Positions 45,275 through 55,022 are shown, counted from the first letter of the stretch. The stretch: DNA of 64,000 bases from Sphingobium sp. TKS (GCF_001563265.1 NZ_CP005084.1:53501-117500), one strand, 5' to 3'. A program made the numbers and translations. The notes: generated by a model not told the origin, from the letters alone.

Positions 45275-45438
45275 GCTACGACGCCTTGCGGCATTTTGCC
45301 GATAGCTGGGGGCTGGTGTTCATGGGGCTGGTCTATGTGACCCTCATCGGCTGGCACTTCCTGCCCCATGGGCGACAGCGCAGCGCGGAAGCCGCGCTCG
45401 CCATCTTCGAAGACCAAACGGAGGCCGACCATGGCTGA
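45271..45438 (+). CDS. ccoQ: cbb3 oxidase small subunit CcoQ
   Basis: A 55-aa protein ([20 protein letters not shown]...). One membrane helix ([20 protein letters not shown]) is followed by a charged tail with [17 protein letters not shown]. The start overlaps the ccoO stop by 4 nt, and the end overlaps the ccoP start (ATGGCTGA at 45431-45438). CcoQ stabilises the CcoP-CcoNO core in known cbb3 oxidases. Confidence 0.88.
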   Translation: MSYDALRHFADSWGLVFMGLVYVTLIGWHFLPHGRQRSAEAALAIFEDQTEADHG

Positions 45439-46336
45439 CGAAAAGCGCATCGATCCCGCCACCGGGACGGAGATCAAGCATCATGAATGGGACGGCATCC
45501 AGGAACTGGACACGCCGCTGCCGCGCTGGTGGCTCTGGACCTTCTACGCGACGATCCTGTTCGCACTGGGTTATACCATCGCCTATCCGGCCTGGCCGAT
45601 GATCGACCGGGCGACCGGCGGCATGCTCGGCTGGTCGAGCCGGGGCGCGCTGGACAAGGAACTGGCGGCGCGGGAAAGGCAGATCGCACCGATCCGGCTG
45701 GCGATCGCTCAGACGCCGATCACCGCCCTGCCGGGCAAGCCGCAACTGATGCAGGCGGCGGTCGAGGGTGGCCGGGCGGCCTTCCGCGTCCATTGCGTCC
45801 AGTGCCATGGATCGGGCGCGGCAGGGTCGAAGGGCTATCCCAACCTCAATGACGACGACTGGCTGTGGGGCGGCGATCTGGCGACGATCGAGAAGACCGT
45901 CACCGACGGCATCCGCAACCCGAACCATGATGCCACGCGCCAGTCGCTGATGCCCGCCTTCGGCAAGGATCAGTTGCTGACGGCGGCGCAGGTCGACGAT
46001 GTGGTGGCGCATGTCCGCACGATCAGCGGGCAGGACCGGCCAAGTGCGGCATCGCGGCGGGGGGACAAGGTCTTTGTCGACAATTGCGCGGTCTGCCACG
46101 GCCCGGCGGGCAAGGGCAGCCGGAGCCTGGGCGCGCCCAATCTGACCGATGCCATCTGGCTCTATGGAGGCGATGCAGGGACGATCCGTGAAACCGTCTG
46201 GAACAGCCGCCATGGCGTGATGCCGCGCTGGGACGACAAGCTGGACAAGGCGACCATTCGCATGCTGGCGGCCTATGTGCACAGCCTGGGCGGCGGTGAG
46301 GCCACCGCCCCGGCAGCAGCGGGGGCGGGCCGCTAA
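45431..46336 (+). CDS. ccoP: cbb3 oxidase subunit III, di-haem cytochrome c
   Basis: A protein of about 301 aa starting at ATG 45431 ([20 protein letters not shown]). The FixP_N domain (HHEWDGIQELDTPLPRWWLW, then a membrane helix FYATILFALGYTIAYPAW) precedes two cytochrome c domains with CVQCHG (about 122) and CAVCHG (about 220). It accepts electrons from soluble cytochrome c. The frame extends upstream to 45368 but that part overlaps ccoQ and lacks a better start. Confidence 0.95.
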   Translation: MADEKRIDPATGTEIKHHEWDGIQELDTPLPRWWLWTFYATILFALGYTIAYPAWPMIDRATGGMLGWSSRGALDKELAARERQIAPIRLAIAQTPITALPGKPQLMQAAVEGGRAAFRVHCVQCHGSGAAGSKGYPNLNDDDWLWGGDLATIEKTVTDGIRNPNHDATRQSLMPAFGKDQLLTAAQVDDVVAHVRTISGQDRPSAASRRGDKVFVDNCAVCHGPAGKGSRSLGAPNLTDAIWLYGGDAGTIRETVWNSRHGVMPRWDDKLDKATIRMLAAYVHSLGGGEATAPAAAGAGR

Positions 46337-46339
46337 GCC

Positions 46340-47770
46340 ATGCTGATGTCCGGTTCGGCGTCGCTCTATGAAAAGCGCAAGGGCGTCTATCCCAAGGCGG
46401 TGGACGGCTTCTACCGCCGCCTGAAATGGGCGATCATGGCGGTGACGCTGGCCATCTATTGGGGCACGCCCTGGCTGCGCTGGGACCGGGGGTCTTATGC
46501 GCCCGATCAGGCGGTGCTGGTCGACCTTGCCCATCGCCGCTTCTACATGTTCGCGATCGAGATCTGGCCGCAGGAATTCTATTATGTCGCGGGCCTGCTG
46601 ATCATGGCGGGGATCGGGCTGTTCCTCGTCACCTCGGCGGTGGGGCGGGCCTGGTGCGGCTATGCCTGTCCGCAAACCGTGTGGACCGATCTCTATCAGC
46701 ATGTCGAACGCTTCGTCGATGGCGACCGCAATACGCAGTTGAAGCTCGCCAAGGCTCCCTGGGATCCGGCCAAGATCGCCCGGCGAATGTTCAAATGGAC
46801 GATCTGGCTGGGGATCGCTTTCATAACCGGTGGCGCATGGATATTCTATTTCGCGGACGCTCCGACGCTGCAACGGGAGTTCTGGAGCGGGACCGCCGCG
46901 CCGGTCGCCTATGCGACGACTTTCGTGCTGACCGCCACGACCTTCGTGCTGGGCGGGTTCATGCGCGAACAGGTGTGCATCTATATGTGCCCCTGGCCGC
47001 GCATACAGACGGCGATGCTGGACGAGAAATCGCTGGTCGTCACCTACAAGAACTGGCGCGGCGAGAAGCGCGGCAGCCTGAAGAAGGCGCAAGCGCATCC
47101 GCGGGATTATGGGGACTGCATCGACTGCAACCAGTGCGTCGCGGTCTGCCCGACCGGCATCGATATTCGTGAAGGGCCGCAGATCGGCTGCATCACCTGC
47201 GCGCTCTGCATCGACGCCTGCGACAAGGTGATGGCGCAGGTCGGGCGGCCACGTGGCCTGATCGACTATTGCACGCAGGACGATGCGGAAGCGGAGCAGA
47301 AAGGCGCGGCGCCGCGCCCGGTGTTGAGGACGCTGCTGCGCCCCCGCACCATCGCCTATTTCGCGGTCTGGGCGGGGATCGGCGCGGCGATGCTGTTCGC
47401 GCTCGGCGCGCGCGAGCGGCTGGAAATCAGCGCGCAGCAGGACCGCAACCCGATCTTTGTGCGCCTGTCCGACGGCGCGATCCGCAACGCCTATACGGTC
47501 AAGCTGCGCAATATGGAGGCGCGGCCCCGCCAGATGGAGGTCGGCCTCAGCGGCCTGTCCGGCGGCAGGATTTGGACCGATGCGGGATCGCGGGAGACCG
47601 CTGCGACAACGGTACGCACGACCGTGCCCGCCGACAGCGTGGCGAAACTGCGCCTCTTCTTGACGCTGCCGTCCGGCGGTCCGGCGCGGCAGGATTTCCG
47701 CTTCACCGCGCGCGCCATGGATCGTGAAGGCGGCAGCGCCAGCGAACCCGCCCGATTTGAAAGGCCATGA
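46340..47770 (+). CDS. ccoG: CcoG/FixG cbb3 maturation ferredoxin-like protein
   Basis: A 476-aa protein with about five membrane helices and two cysteine-rich Fe-S motifs (CIDCNQCVAVCP and CITCALCIDACDKV). A membrane cysteine motif WCGYACPQTVW precedes them, and a C-terminal Ig-like FixG_C domain spans about 370-476. In other bacteria CcoG reduces Cu(II) for cbb3 oxidase assembly. It begins 3 bp after ccoP, so ccoNOQP and ccoGHIS form one transcription unit here. Confidence 0.95.
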   Translation: MLMSGSASLYEKRKGVYPKAVDGFYRRLKWAIMAVTLAIYWGTPWLRWDRGSYAPDQAVLVDLAHRRFYMFAIEIWPQEFYYVAGLLIMAGIGLFLVTSAVGRAWCGYACPQTVWTDLYQHVERFVDGDRNTQLKLAKAPWDPAKIARRMFKWTIWLGIAFITGGAWIFYFADAPTLQREFWSGTAAPVAYATTFVLTATTFVLGGFMREQVCIYMCPWPRIQTAMLDEKSLVVTYKNWRGEKRGSLKKAQAHPRDYGDCIDCNQCVAVCPTGIDIREGPQIGCITCALCIDACDKVMAQVGRPRGLIDYCTQDDAEAEQKGAAPRPVLRTLLRPRTIAYFAVWAGIGAAMLFALGARERLEISAQQDRNPIFVRLSDGAIRNAYTVKLRNMEARPRQMEVGLSGLSGGRIWTDAGSRETAATTVRTTVPADSVAKLRLFLTLPSGGPARQDFRFTARAMDREGGSASEPARFERP

Positions 47771-47773
47771 AGC

Positions 47774-48247
47774 ATGACCCCTCCATCCCCCATCCGCCGC
47801 TTCACCGGCTGGCACATGACCGCGATCCTGGTCGCGTTCTTCGCCGTGGTGATCGCGGTCAACATGCTGATGGCGACCATCGCGGTGCGGTCCTTCGGCG
47901 GCACCGTGGTCGAAAACAGCTATGTCGCCAGCCAGAAATTCAATGGCTGGCTGGCAGAAGCCCGCGCACAGCGGCGGCTGGGATGGCAGGATAAGGTAAC
48001 AATGGATGCAGCGCGGCATGTCCGCCTGACCCTGACCGACGCAAAGGGCGCGCCGGTGGCGGGCGGCGGCGTGATGGCGGTCGCGCAGCATCCGCTGGGG
48101 CGGGCGCCCGACCTGTCGCTGGCGTTCCACGAAATGGCGCCGGGCGTCTACGCCAGCGACCGCGCCTTGCCCCTGGGCCGCTGGCAAATCCGCTTCGATC
48201 TGCGCCTGACCGGGCGCGAGGAACATCTGTTGAGGGAGGTCGACTGA
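47774..48247 (+). CDS. ccoH: FixH/CcoH cbb3 assembly protein
   Basis: A 157-aa protein with one N-terminal helix (MTAILVAFFAVVIAVNMLMA) and a periplasmic domain ending GRWQIRFDLRLTGREEHLL. The tail YVASQKFNGWLAEARAQ is the FixH signature. It stabilises the assembling oxidase together with CcoI. Its stop overlaps the ccoI ATG. Confidence 0.92.
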   Translation: MTPPSPIRRFTGWHMTAILVAFFAVVIAVNMLMATIAVRSFGGTVVENSYVASQKFNGWLAEARAQRRLGWQDKVTMDAARHVRLTLTDAKGAPVAGGGVMAVAQHPLGRAPDLSLAFHEMAPGVYASDRALPLGRWQIRFDLRLTGREEHLLREVD

Positions 48248-50379
48248 TGGCCACGAAAGCGCTGATCCCCGATCCCGTAACGGAGGAGACAGCAGAAAGC
48301 CTGTTCGCCGTCCCCGGCATCCATTGCGTCGGCTGCATCGCCAAGATCGAGGAGGGGCTTCCTCGCCAGCCCGGCATAGTGTCGGCGCGGGTCAATATGG
48401 GCGCGAAGCGGGTCGCGATCCGGCACGATCCGGCCCTGACACCGCCCGATCTGCGCGCTGCCATCGCCGCTTTGGGGTTCGAGGCGGAGCCGCTGGCCGA
48501 TGCGGGCCTGGATATCGCGGCAGCCGAAAGCAGGCGGCTGACGCGCGCGCTGGTGGTCGCGGGCTTCGCGGCGATGAACATCATGCTGCTGTCAGTGTCG
48601 GTCTGGTCGGGGGCGGCGGGCGCGACGCGGGAGATGTTCCACTGGCTCTCTGCGCTGATCGCCCTGCCGACCGTCGCCTATGCGGGCCAGCCCTTTTTCC
48701 GTTCGGCCTGGGCGGCGCTGCGGCAGGGGCGGACGAACATGGACGTGCCGATCAGCATCGGCGTGCTGCTGACGACCGGCATGAGCCTGTATGAAACCGT
48801 GACCGGCGGCGCCCATGCCTGGTTCGACGGGGCGGTGATGCTGCTGTTCTTCCTGCTGGCAGGACGTTCGCTCGACAGCATGATGCGTGGGCGGGCGCGA
48901 GCGGGGGTGGCGGCGCTGCTCAAGCAGACCGCGCCCGGCGCGCTGGTGCTGGCGGCGGATGGGAGCAGCCGCTGGACCCGCGCCGACGCTCTGCGGGCGG
49001 GCATGACGATATTGGTGGCGGCGGGCGAAAGGCTGGCTGCCGATGGGCGCGTGGTGGAGGGTGAAAGCGGCCTCGACATCGCCTTTCTGACCGGAGAAAG
49101 CGCCCCGGTGCGCGTGCGTCCCGGAGACAGCGTGCAGGCGGGTGCACTCAACATCGAAGGGCCGATCCGGGTGGCAGTGACGGCGGCGGGCCCCGATACC
49201 GTCATTGCCGACATCGCCCGGCTGATGGAGGAGGCGGGGCAGGGCAAGTCGCGCTATGTCCGCCTCGCGGACCGGGCGGCGCGGCTCTATGCGCCCTGCG
49301 TCCATCTGCTGGCGGCATTGTCCTTTGCGGGGTGGATGATCGCCGGAGCGGGCGTGCATCAGTCGCTGCTGATCGCGGTCGCCGTGCTGCTGATCACTTG
49401 CCCTTGCGCGCTGGGACTGGCGGTGCCGGCGGCGCAGATCGTCGCCTGTGGCGCGCTGATGCGGCGGGGCGTGCTGGTCAAGGACGGGTCGGCGCTGGAA
49501 CGGCTGGCGGAGGTCAGCGAAGCGGTGTTCGACAAGACCGGCACGCTGACCCTGGGCCGTCCCGTGCCGCAGGGGCTGCGCCGCTTGTGGAGCGACGACC
49601 GCTCGATTTTGTTGTCGCTGTCACGGGCCTCGCGCCATCCGCTGAGTGTCGCGCTGCGGCAGGCGCTGGAGGCGAAGGGCGTGACGCCCGCCGCGCTCGA
49701 CCAGATCCGCGAAGTCGCCGGAGAGGGGGTTTTCGCGGACTATGAAGGGGTATCCGTTTCCCTCGCGCGTCCGCGTAGCCTTATCAACCTGTTCGGGCTG
49801 GCGGCAGAATATCGGCGCGGCGATCAGGCCATGCTGCTGAGCTTCACCGATGCCCTGCGGCCCGACGCGGCGGATACGCTGGACGCCCTGCGCGGCATGG
49901 GGATGAATGTGCTGATCGCCAGCGGCGACCGCCCCGACGCGCTGGAGGAGATCGCCCGCGAAACCCGCACCACCGCCATCGGCCATCTGCGCCCAGCCGA
50001 CAAGCTGGCGCTGATCGGCCGGCTGAAGGGCAAGGGGGAAAAGGTGCTGATGATCGGGGACGGGCTGAATGACGGCCCGGCGCTGGCTGCGGGCCATGCC
50101 AGCATGGCGCCCGCCTCCGCCAGCGACGCGAGCCAACTCACCGCCGATGCCGTGTTCCTGGGCGACAGGCTGGCGCCCGTGGCGCTCACTGTGCATGTGG
50201 CGCGGCGGACGGTCGCCGTGGTGAAGCAGAATTTCGCGCTGGCGATCGGCTATAATGTGCTGGCGGTGCCGCTGGCCATAGCGGGCAAGGTGACGCCGCT
50301 GGTTGCGGCGGTCGTCATGTCGACATCTTCGCTGATCGTCATCGCCAACGCCCTGCGTTTGAAAGGAGTCGTGAAATGA
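48247..50379 (+). CDS. ccoI: Copper-exporting P-type ATPase for cbb3 assembly
   Basis: A 710-aa P1B ATPase. The N-terminal HMA copper site is GIHCVGCIAKIEEGL (CxxC). Membrane metal site: CPCALGL. Phosphorylation motif: DKTGTLTLGRP. ATP-binding hinge: GDGLNDGPAL. This matches FixI/CopA2, which delivers copper to the oxidase site. It is shorter at the N-terminus than multi-HMA CopA and sits in the canonical ccoGHIS order, which separates it from general copper-efflux ATPases. The stop overlaps the ccoS start (ATGA). Confidence 0.95.
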   Translation: MATKALIPDPVTEETAESLFAVPGIHCVGCIAKIEEGLPRQPGIVSARVNMGAKRVAIRHDPALTPPDLRAAIAALGFEAEPLADAGLDIAAAESRRLTRALVVAGFAAMNIMLLSVSVWSGAAGATREMFHWLSALIALPTVAYAGQPFFRSAWAALRQGRTNMDVPISIGVLLTTGMSLYETVTGGAHAWFDGAVMLLFFLLAGRSLDSMMRGRARAGVAALLKQTAPGALVLAADGSSRWTRADALRAGMTILVAAGERLAADGRVVEGESGLDIAFLTGESAPVRVRPGDSVQAGALNIEGPIRVAVTAAGPDTVIADIARLMEEAGQGKSRYVRLADRAARLYAPCVHLLAALSFAGWMIAGAGVHQSLLIAVAVLLITCPCALGLAVPAAQIVACGALMRRGVLVKDGSALERLAEVSEAVFDKTGTLTLGRPVPQGLRRLWSDDRSILLSLSRASRHPLSVALRQALEAKGVTPAALDQIREVAGEGVFADYEGVSVSLARPRSLINLFGLAAEYRRGDQAMLLSFTDALRPDAADTLDALRGMGMNVLIASGDRPDALEEIARETRTTAIGHLRPADKLALIGRLKGKGEKVLMIGDGLNDGPALAAGHASMAPASASDASQLTADAVFLGDRLAPVALTVHVARRTVAVVKQNFALAIGYNVLAVPLAIAGKVTPLVAAVVMSTSSLIVIANALRLKGVVK

Positions 50380-50516
50380 TCGGTCTCAGCCTGCTCATCC
50401 CGATCGCGCTTGGCCTGGGGTTGCTGGGTCTGGCGGCCTTTTTCTGGGCGCTGGGCAATGGCCAGTTCGACGACACCGATGGCGCGGCGGTGCGCATCCT
50501 GATCGACGAGGATTGA
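50376..50516 (+). CDS. ccoS: CcoS cbb3 maturation small membrane protein
   Basis: A 46-aa protein: MIGLSLLIPIALGLGLLGLA, then AAFFWALGNGQFDDTDGAAV and RILIDED. One membrane helix is followed by the conserved W-x5-GQFDD-x3-A-x-RIL motif. CcoS is needed to insert cofactors into the oxidase in Rhodobacter. It overlaps ccoI by 4 nt and closes the operon. Confidence 0.9.
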   Translation: MIGLSLLIPIALGLGLLGLAAFFWALGNGQFDDTDGAAVRILIDED

Positions 50517-50625
50517 GGGCGGGCGTCTTTTCGTCCGATTTATCCATGATATACAGGATATTTCGCCAGAAAATCGCCAATAATAAGGCATATTTCCTGA
50601 CTATCCGCTATTCATAAGTCGGTCT

Positions 50626-50655
50626 GCGTGCCATGATTTCTCTATCATGGCACGC
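50626..50655. promoter_or_regulatory. Perfect inverted repeat over the putA start
   Basis: GCGTGCCATGA (50626-50636) is perfectly inverted at 50645-50655 with an 8-base loop. The right arm contains the putA start codon (ATG 50647). It may be an operator or an mRNA hairpin that hides the start. No Shine-Dalgarno site is visible before either candidate ATG. Confidence 0.6.
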
Positions 50656-53600
50656 ATGACGAACCCGCCCCCCTTCGCTGATTTCGCCCCCGCCATTCGC
50701 GTACAGTCGCCGCTCCGCCACGCCATCACCGCTGCCTATCGTCGCGATGAGGCGCGGTGCATGGCGCCCCTGCTCGAAGCCGCCGCGCTGCCAGACGCCA
50801 TGCGGCAGGCGGCCCGGGAAACGGCGCGCAGGCTGGTGACGACGCTGCGCGCCAACCGCAATGGCAGCGGAGTCGAGGCGCTGGTGCAGGAATATTCGCT
50901 CTCCAGTCAGGAGGGGGTGGCGCTGATGTGTCTCGCTGAAGCGCTGCTGCGCATTCCCGACGATGCGACCCGTGATGCGCTAATCCGCGACAAGATCGCT
51001 CACGGCGACTGGGGTGGGCATCTGGGCGGCGGCAAGTCGCTGTTCGTCAATGCGGCGACCTGGGGACTGGTGGTTACGGGGAAGCTGGTCGGCAGCGTGG
51101 ATGACCGGAGCCTCGGCGCGGCGCTGACCCGGCTGGTGGCGCGTGTGGGCGAGCCGGTTATCCGGCGAGGCGTGGACCTCGCCATGCGGATGATGGGCGA
51201 GCAGTTCGTGACCGGCGAGACGATTGCCGAGGCGCTGAAGCGCGCACGGGTACAGGAGGCGAAGGGCTTCCAATACAGTTATGACATGCTGGGCGAGGCG
51301 GCGGCGACGGCGGCCGATGCGGCGCGCTATCTGGCCGATTACGCCCAAGCGATCCACGCCATCGGCAGGGCGTCGGACGGGCGCGGCGTCTATGCGGGGC
51401 CAGGTATCTCGATCAAGCTGTCGGCGCTGCATCCGCGCTATAGCCGCGCCCAGGCGGAACGGGTCATGGGGGAATTGCTGCCCCGCGTGAAGGAACTGGC
51501 GCTGCTGGCCAAGGGCTATGACATCGGCCTCAACATCGATGCGGAGGAAGCGGACCGGCTGGAATTGTCGCTCGACCTGCTGGAGAGCCTGGCGCTGGAC
51601 CCTGACCTTGCGGACTGGAACGGCCTTGGTTTCGTGGTGCAGGCCTATGGCAAGCGCTGCCCCTTCGTCATCGACTGGATCGTCGATCTGGCGCAGCGGG
51701 CCGGGCGGCGGATCATGGTGCGTCTGGTCAAGGGCGCCTATTGGGACGCGGAGATCAAACGGGCGCAGGTCGACGGGCTGGCGGATTTCCCGGTCTATAC
51801 GCGCAAAGTGCATACGGACGTCGCCTATATCGCCTGCGCGAAGAAGCTGCTGGCGGCGACGGATAAAGTCTTCCCCCAGTTCGCGACGCATAATGCGCAG
51901 ACTTTGGCGACTATCCATCATCTGGCCGGGCCGGATTTCAGGCTTGGCGACTATGAGTTTCAGTGCCTGCACGGCATGGGCGAGCCGCTCTATGAGCAGG
52001 TGGTAGGGAAGGGGAATCTCGACCGCCCCTGCCGCATCTATGCGCCGGTCGGCACGCATGAAACGCTGCTGGCCTATCTGGTGCGGCGCCTGCTGGAAAA
52101 TGGCGCGAACAGTTCCTTCGTGCACCGCATTGCCGACCCGGCGGTGCCCGTGGAGGAGATGATCGCAGACCCGGTCGAGATGGTGCGGGCGATGCCGCAT
52201 CCGGGCACGCGGCATCCGGAGATTGCCTTGCCCAGTGAGCTATATCCCGACCGGCGCAATTCCGAAGGGATCGACCTTAGCGATGAGAATGCGCTGGCGG
52301 CGGTGACGCAGGCGCTGAAGGAAAGCGTGCAAATCGGTTGGACGGCGGCGGCGTCGGGTGAGGAAGGCACGGCGCGGTTGGTGCTTAACCCAGCCAACCG
52401 GCGCGATGTCGTGGGCACGGTGTTCGAGGTGTCGGCAGACTATGCGCGGGATGCGGTTCTTCGCGCTGGCGACAGCGAATGGGCGCAAGTGCCGGTGGAG
52501 GAACGGGCCGTGATATTGGAGCGGGCCGCCGACGCGATGCAGGCGCGCATGCCGATCCTGCTGGGCCTGATCGTGCGGGAGGCGGGCAAGTCGCTGCCCA
52601 ACGCCATAGCCGAGGTGCGGGAGGCGATCGATTTCCTGCGCTATTATGCGGCCCAGGCGCGGGCGGCTTTCGGCCCGGCGCAGGCGGCTTTGGGGCCGGT
52701 CGTCTGCATTTCGCCCTGGAATTTCCCGCTGGCGATCTTCACCGGGCAGATCGTGGCGGCGCTGGTCGCGGGCAATCCGGTGCTGGCCAAGCCCGCCGAG
52801 GAAACCCCGCTGATCGCGGCAGAGGCGGTGCGGTTGCTGCATGAGGCGGGCGTGCCGGGCGACGCGCTGCAACTGATCCCCGGCGCGGGCGAGATCGGCG
52901 CGGCGCTGGTGGCGGCGCCGCAGACCGCCGCGGTGCTGTTCACCGGATCGACCGAGGTGGCGCGGTTGATCCAGCGGCAACTGGCATCCCGCCTCTCCGC
53001 ATCGGGCAAGCCCATCCCCCTGATCGCGGAGACGGGCGGGCAGAATGCGATGATCGTCGACAGCTCCGCGCTGGCCGAACAGGTGGTGGCGGATGTGATC
53101 GCCTCGGCCTTCGACAGCGCGGGGCAGCGCTGTTCGGCGCTGCGCATCCTTTGTTTGCAGGAGGATGTGGCGGACCGGACGCTGGCGATGCTGAAGGGCG
53201 CGCTCCGGGAATTGCGCATCGGGTGGACCGACCGGCTGGCGGTCGATATCGGCCCCGTCATCACCGAGGATGCGAAGGCCGGGATCGAGGGGCATATCGC
53301 CTCGATGCGCGCTCTGGGCTGCTCCGTGGAGCAGCAAACACTCCCGGACCAAGCGGCGCACGGCAGCTTCGTCCCGCCCACCATCATCGAGATCGACGAC
53401 ATAGCGCAACTCAAGCGCGAGGTTTTCGGGCCGGTGTTGCATGTCATACGCTTTCCCCGCTCCGGGTTGAACGCGTTGATCGATGCGATCAATGCGACCG
53501 GCTATGGCTTGACCTTCGGCCTGCACACGCGGTTGGACGACACCATCGCGCAGGTGACCGGGCGGGTTAAGGCGGGCAATCTCTATGTGAACCGCAACGT

Positions 53601-54258
53601 CATCGGCGCGATCGTCGGGGTGCAGCCCTTTGGCGGGCGCGGCCTGTCGGGTACCGGGCCCAAGGCGGGTGGGCCGCTTTATCTGGGACGGCTGGTGACC
53701 ACGCCCCCGGTCTTTGCCGAACGGGCGGGTTCGCTCCGGTCGCCGCTCAGCGATTTTGCCGATTGGCTGGCAGCGGAGGGTGAAGCGGAGGCCGCGGCCA
53801 TTGCGCGGCGCTATGGCGACGCGTCGGCGCTAGGGGTGGAGATGGCGCTGCCGGGGCCGGTGGGGGAGCGCAACCTCTATGCGCTGCATCCGCGTGGGCA
53901 GATCGGGATGCGGCCCGCGACGCGGCAGGGGCTGTTGCAGCAGATGGCGGCGATGCTGGCGACTGGCAATCGCGGGGTGTTGCGGGACATGGCGCTGCCG
54001 CAGGGGTTGCCTGCGCATATTGCGGCGCATTTCGCGTCACAGGCGGACGGGCCGCTTGGAGCGGTGCTGATTGAGGGGGATGCCGGGCGGATTGGTGCGG
54101 TGGTTCAGGAAGTGGCCGACTTGCCGGGGCCGGTCGTCAGCGTCCATGCGGCGGGGGCGGATGGGGGGTATCCGCTCGACTGGCTGCTGGAGGAGGTGTC
54201 GACCTCCATCAACACGACGGCTGCCGGGGGTAATGCGAGCCTGATGATGATTGGGTGA
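50647..54258 (+). CDS. putA: Bifunctional proline dehydrogenase / P5C dehydrogenase PutA
   Basis: A 1203-aa protein of the longer PutA class that lacks the N-terminal ribbon-helix-helix repressor domain. The PRODH barrel (about 150-470) has GPGISIKLSALHPRY, LVKGAYWDAEIKRAQ and FATHNAQTLATI. The ALDH domain (about 520-1000) has ISPWNFPLAIFTGQI, VLAKPAEETPLIA, and the catalytic Cys829 in GQRCSALRI. A C-terminal extension (about 1020-1203) matches the PutA C-terminal ALDH-like domain that seals the substrate tunnel. It converts proline to glutamate in two steps. ATG 50656 (MTNPPP) is an alternative start. Expression may be governed by the inverted repeat across the start. Confidence 0.95.
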   Translation: MARMTNPPPFADFAPAIRVQSPLRHAITAAYRRDEARCMAPLLEAAALPDAMRQAARETARRLVTTLRANRNGSGVEALVQEYSLSSQEGVALMCLAEALLRIPDDATRDALIRDKIAHGDWGGHLGGGKSLFVNAATWGLVVTGKLVGSVDDRSLGAALTRLVARVGEPVIRRGVDLAMRMMGEQFVTGETIAEALKRARVQEAKGFQYSYDMLGEAAATAADAARYLADYAQAIHAIGRASDGRGVYAGPGISIKLSALHPRYSRAQAERVMGELLPRVKELALLAKGYDIGLNIDAEEADRLELSLDLLESLALDPDLADWNGLGFVVQAYGKRCPFVIDWIVDLAQRAGRRIMVRLVKGAYWDAEIKRAQVDGLADFPVYTRKVHTDVAYIACAKKLLAATDKVFPQFATHNAQTLATIHHLAGPDFRLGDYEFQCLHGMGEPLYEQVVGKGNLDRPCRIYAPVGTHETLLAYLVRRLLENGANSSFVHRIADPAVPVEEMIADPVEMVRAMPHPGTRHPEIALPSELYPDRRNSEGIDLSDENALAAVTQALKESVQIGWTAAASGEEGTARLVLNPANRRDVVGTVFEVSADYARDAVLRAGDSEWAQVPVEERAVILERAADAMQARMPILLGLIVREAGKSLPNAIAEVREAIDFLRYYAAQARAAFGPAQAALGPVVCISPWNFPLAIFTGQIVAALVAGNPVLAKPAEETPLIAAEAVRLLHEAGVPGDALQLIPGAGEIGAALVAAPQTAAVLFTGSTEVARLIQRQLASRLSASGKPIPLIAETGGQNAMIVDSSALAEQVVADVIASAFDSAGQRCSALRILCLQEDVADRTLAMLKGALRELRIGWTDRLAVDIGPVITEDAKAGIEGHIASMRALGCSVEQQTLPDQAAHGSFVPPTIIEIDDIAQLKREVFGPVLHVIRFPRSGLNALIDAINATGYGLTFGLHTRLDDTIAQVTGRVKAGNLYVNRNVIGAIVGVQPFGGRGLSGTGPKAGGPLYLGRLVTTPPVFAERAGSLRSPLSDFADWLAAEGEAEAAAIARRYGDASALGVEMALPGPVGERNLYALHPRGQIGMRPATRQGLLQQMAAMLATGNRGVLRDMALPQGLPAHIAAHFASQADGPLGAVLIEGDAGRIGAVVQEVADLPGPVVSVHAAGADGGYPLDWLLEEVSTSINTTAAGGNASLMMIG

Positions 54259-54266
54259 GAGGGTAG

Positions 54267-54304
54267 GCGCAACGTGCTCCTGCCTTCGCTGGAGCACGTT
54301 GCGC
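54267..54304. terminator. Hairpin between convergent putA and esterase genes
   Basis: A perfect 14-bp stem, gcgcaacgtgctcc (54267-54280) with its complement at 54291-54304, closes a 10-base loop tgccttcgct. Placed just before the esterase stop codon and after putA, it can end transcription from both sides. No T-tract is visible. The loop and inner stem resemble the gccttcgcaggagcac variant repeat. Confidence 0.6.
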
Positions 54305-55006
54305 TTAGGCGTCCTTCAGTAAGCCCGTCACGACCGGCGCGATCTTGCCGACGATCACATTCACCCCGGCCGGATTGGGATGGATGGAATCGGCCTGCAT
54401 CAGCTTGGGATTCCCGATCACGCCTTCAAGGAAGAAGGGGTAGATCGGCAGGCCGTAATCCTTAGCCAGCCGGGGATAGATGGCGTCGAACTTTGCGCCA
54501 TAATCCTTGCCCATATTGGGCGCGGCCAGCATGCCGGTGAGCAGCACTGGGATCTGCCGCTGCTTGAGCTGGTCCAACATGGCGCGCAGATTCTTTTCGC
54601 TGTCCTCCGGCGCCAGACCGCGCAACATGTCGTTGCCGCCAAGGTCGAGCAGCAGCAGGTCGGGCTTGCGCGGCAGGCCGTCCAGCGTGAAGGCGAGGCG
54701 CTGCATGCCCCCCAAAGAGGTTTCGCCTGAAACCCCGGCATTGCGGACCTGAACCGCCAGCCCCTTGGCCTTCAGCGCCTGTTCGAGGCGGAAGGGGAAG
54801 CTTTCATTCTGGGCCACGCCATAGCCCGCATAGAGGCTGTCACCGAAGACGAGGACGAGTTTGCCGTCTTCGACCGGGGCGGCGCTATTCTGCGCCTGCG
54901 CGGACGGCGCGGCGCTGTTGCTGGCGGCTGGTTCGCCCGAACAGGCGGTGAGCAATTGCACAATCGCTACCGCGCCCACATATATCGACCATCTTCCCGC
55001 CTTCAT
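54305..55006 (-). CDS. tesA: Arylesterase/lysophospholipase lipoprotein (TesA-type SGNH hydrolase)
   Basis: A protein of about 233 aa starting at ATG 55006 (MKAGRWSIYVGAVAIVQLLT). The lipobox is LLTAC, so it is probably a lipoprotein. SGNH motifs: block I FGDSLYAGYGV, block III GGNDMLRGL, block V DSIHPN (Asp and His). It hydrolyses acyl esters in the periplasm. It is divergent from an ABC pair, the same order as E. coli tesA and ybbAP. The open frame extends to 55183 but that part lies inside the divergent gene. Confidence 0.88.
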   Translation of the reverse strand: MKAGRWSIYVGAVAIVQLLTACSGEPAASNSAAPSAQAQNSAAPVEDGKLVLVFGDSLYAGYGVAQNESFPFRLEQALKAKGLAVQVRNAGVSGETSLGGMQRLAFTLDGLPRKPDLLLLDLGGNDMLRGLAPEDSEKNLRAMLDQLKQRQIPVLLTGMLAAPNMGKDYGAKFDAIYPRLAKDYGLPIYPFFLEGVIGNPKLMQADSIHPNPAGVNVIVGKIAPVVTGLLKDA

Positions 55007-55022
55007 GGGGTTCCTTTCGCTG

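Noticed and set aside
45344..48226. 960-codon minus-strand frame across the cco genes
   Set aside because: Antisense shadow of ccoP, ccoG and ccoH; composition typical of reversed GC-rich genes.
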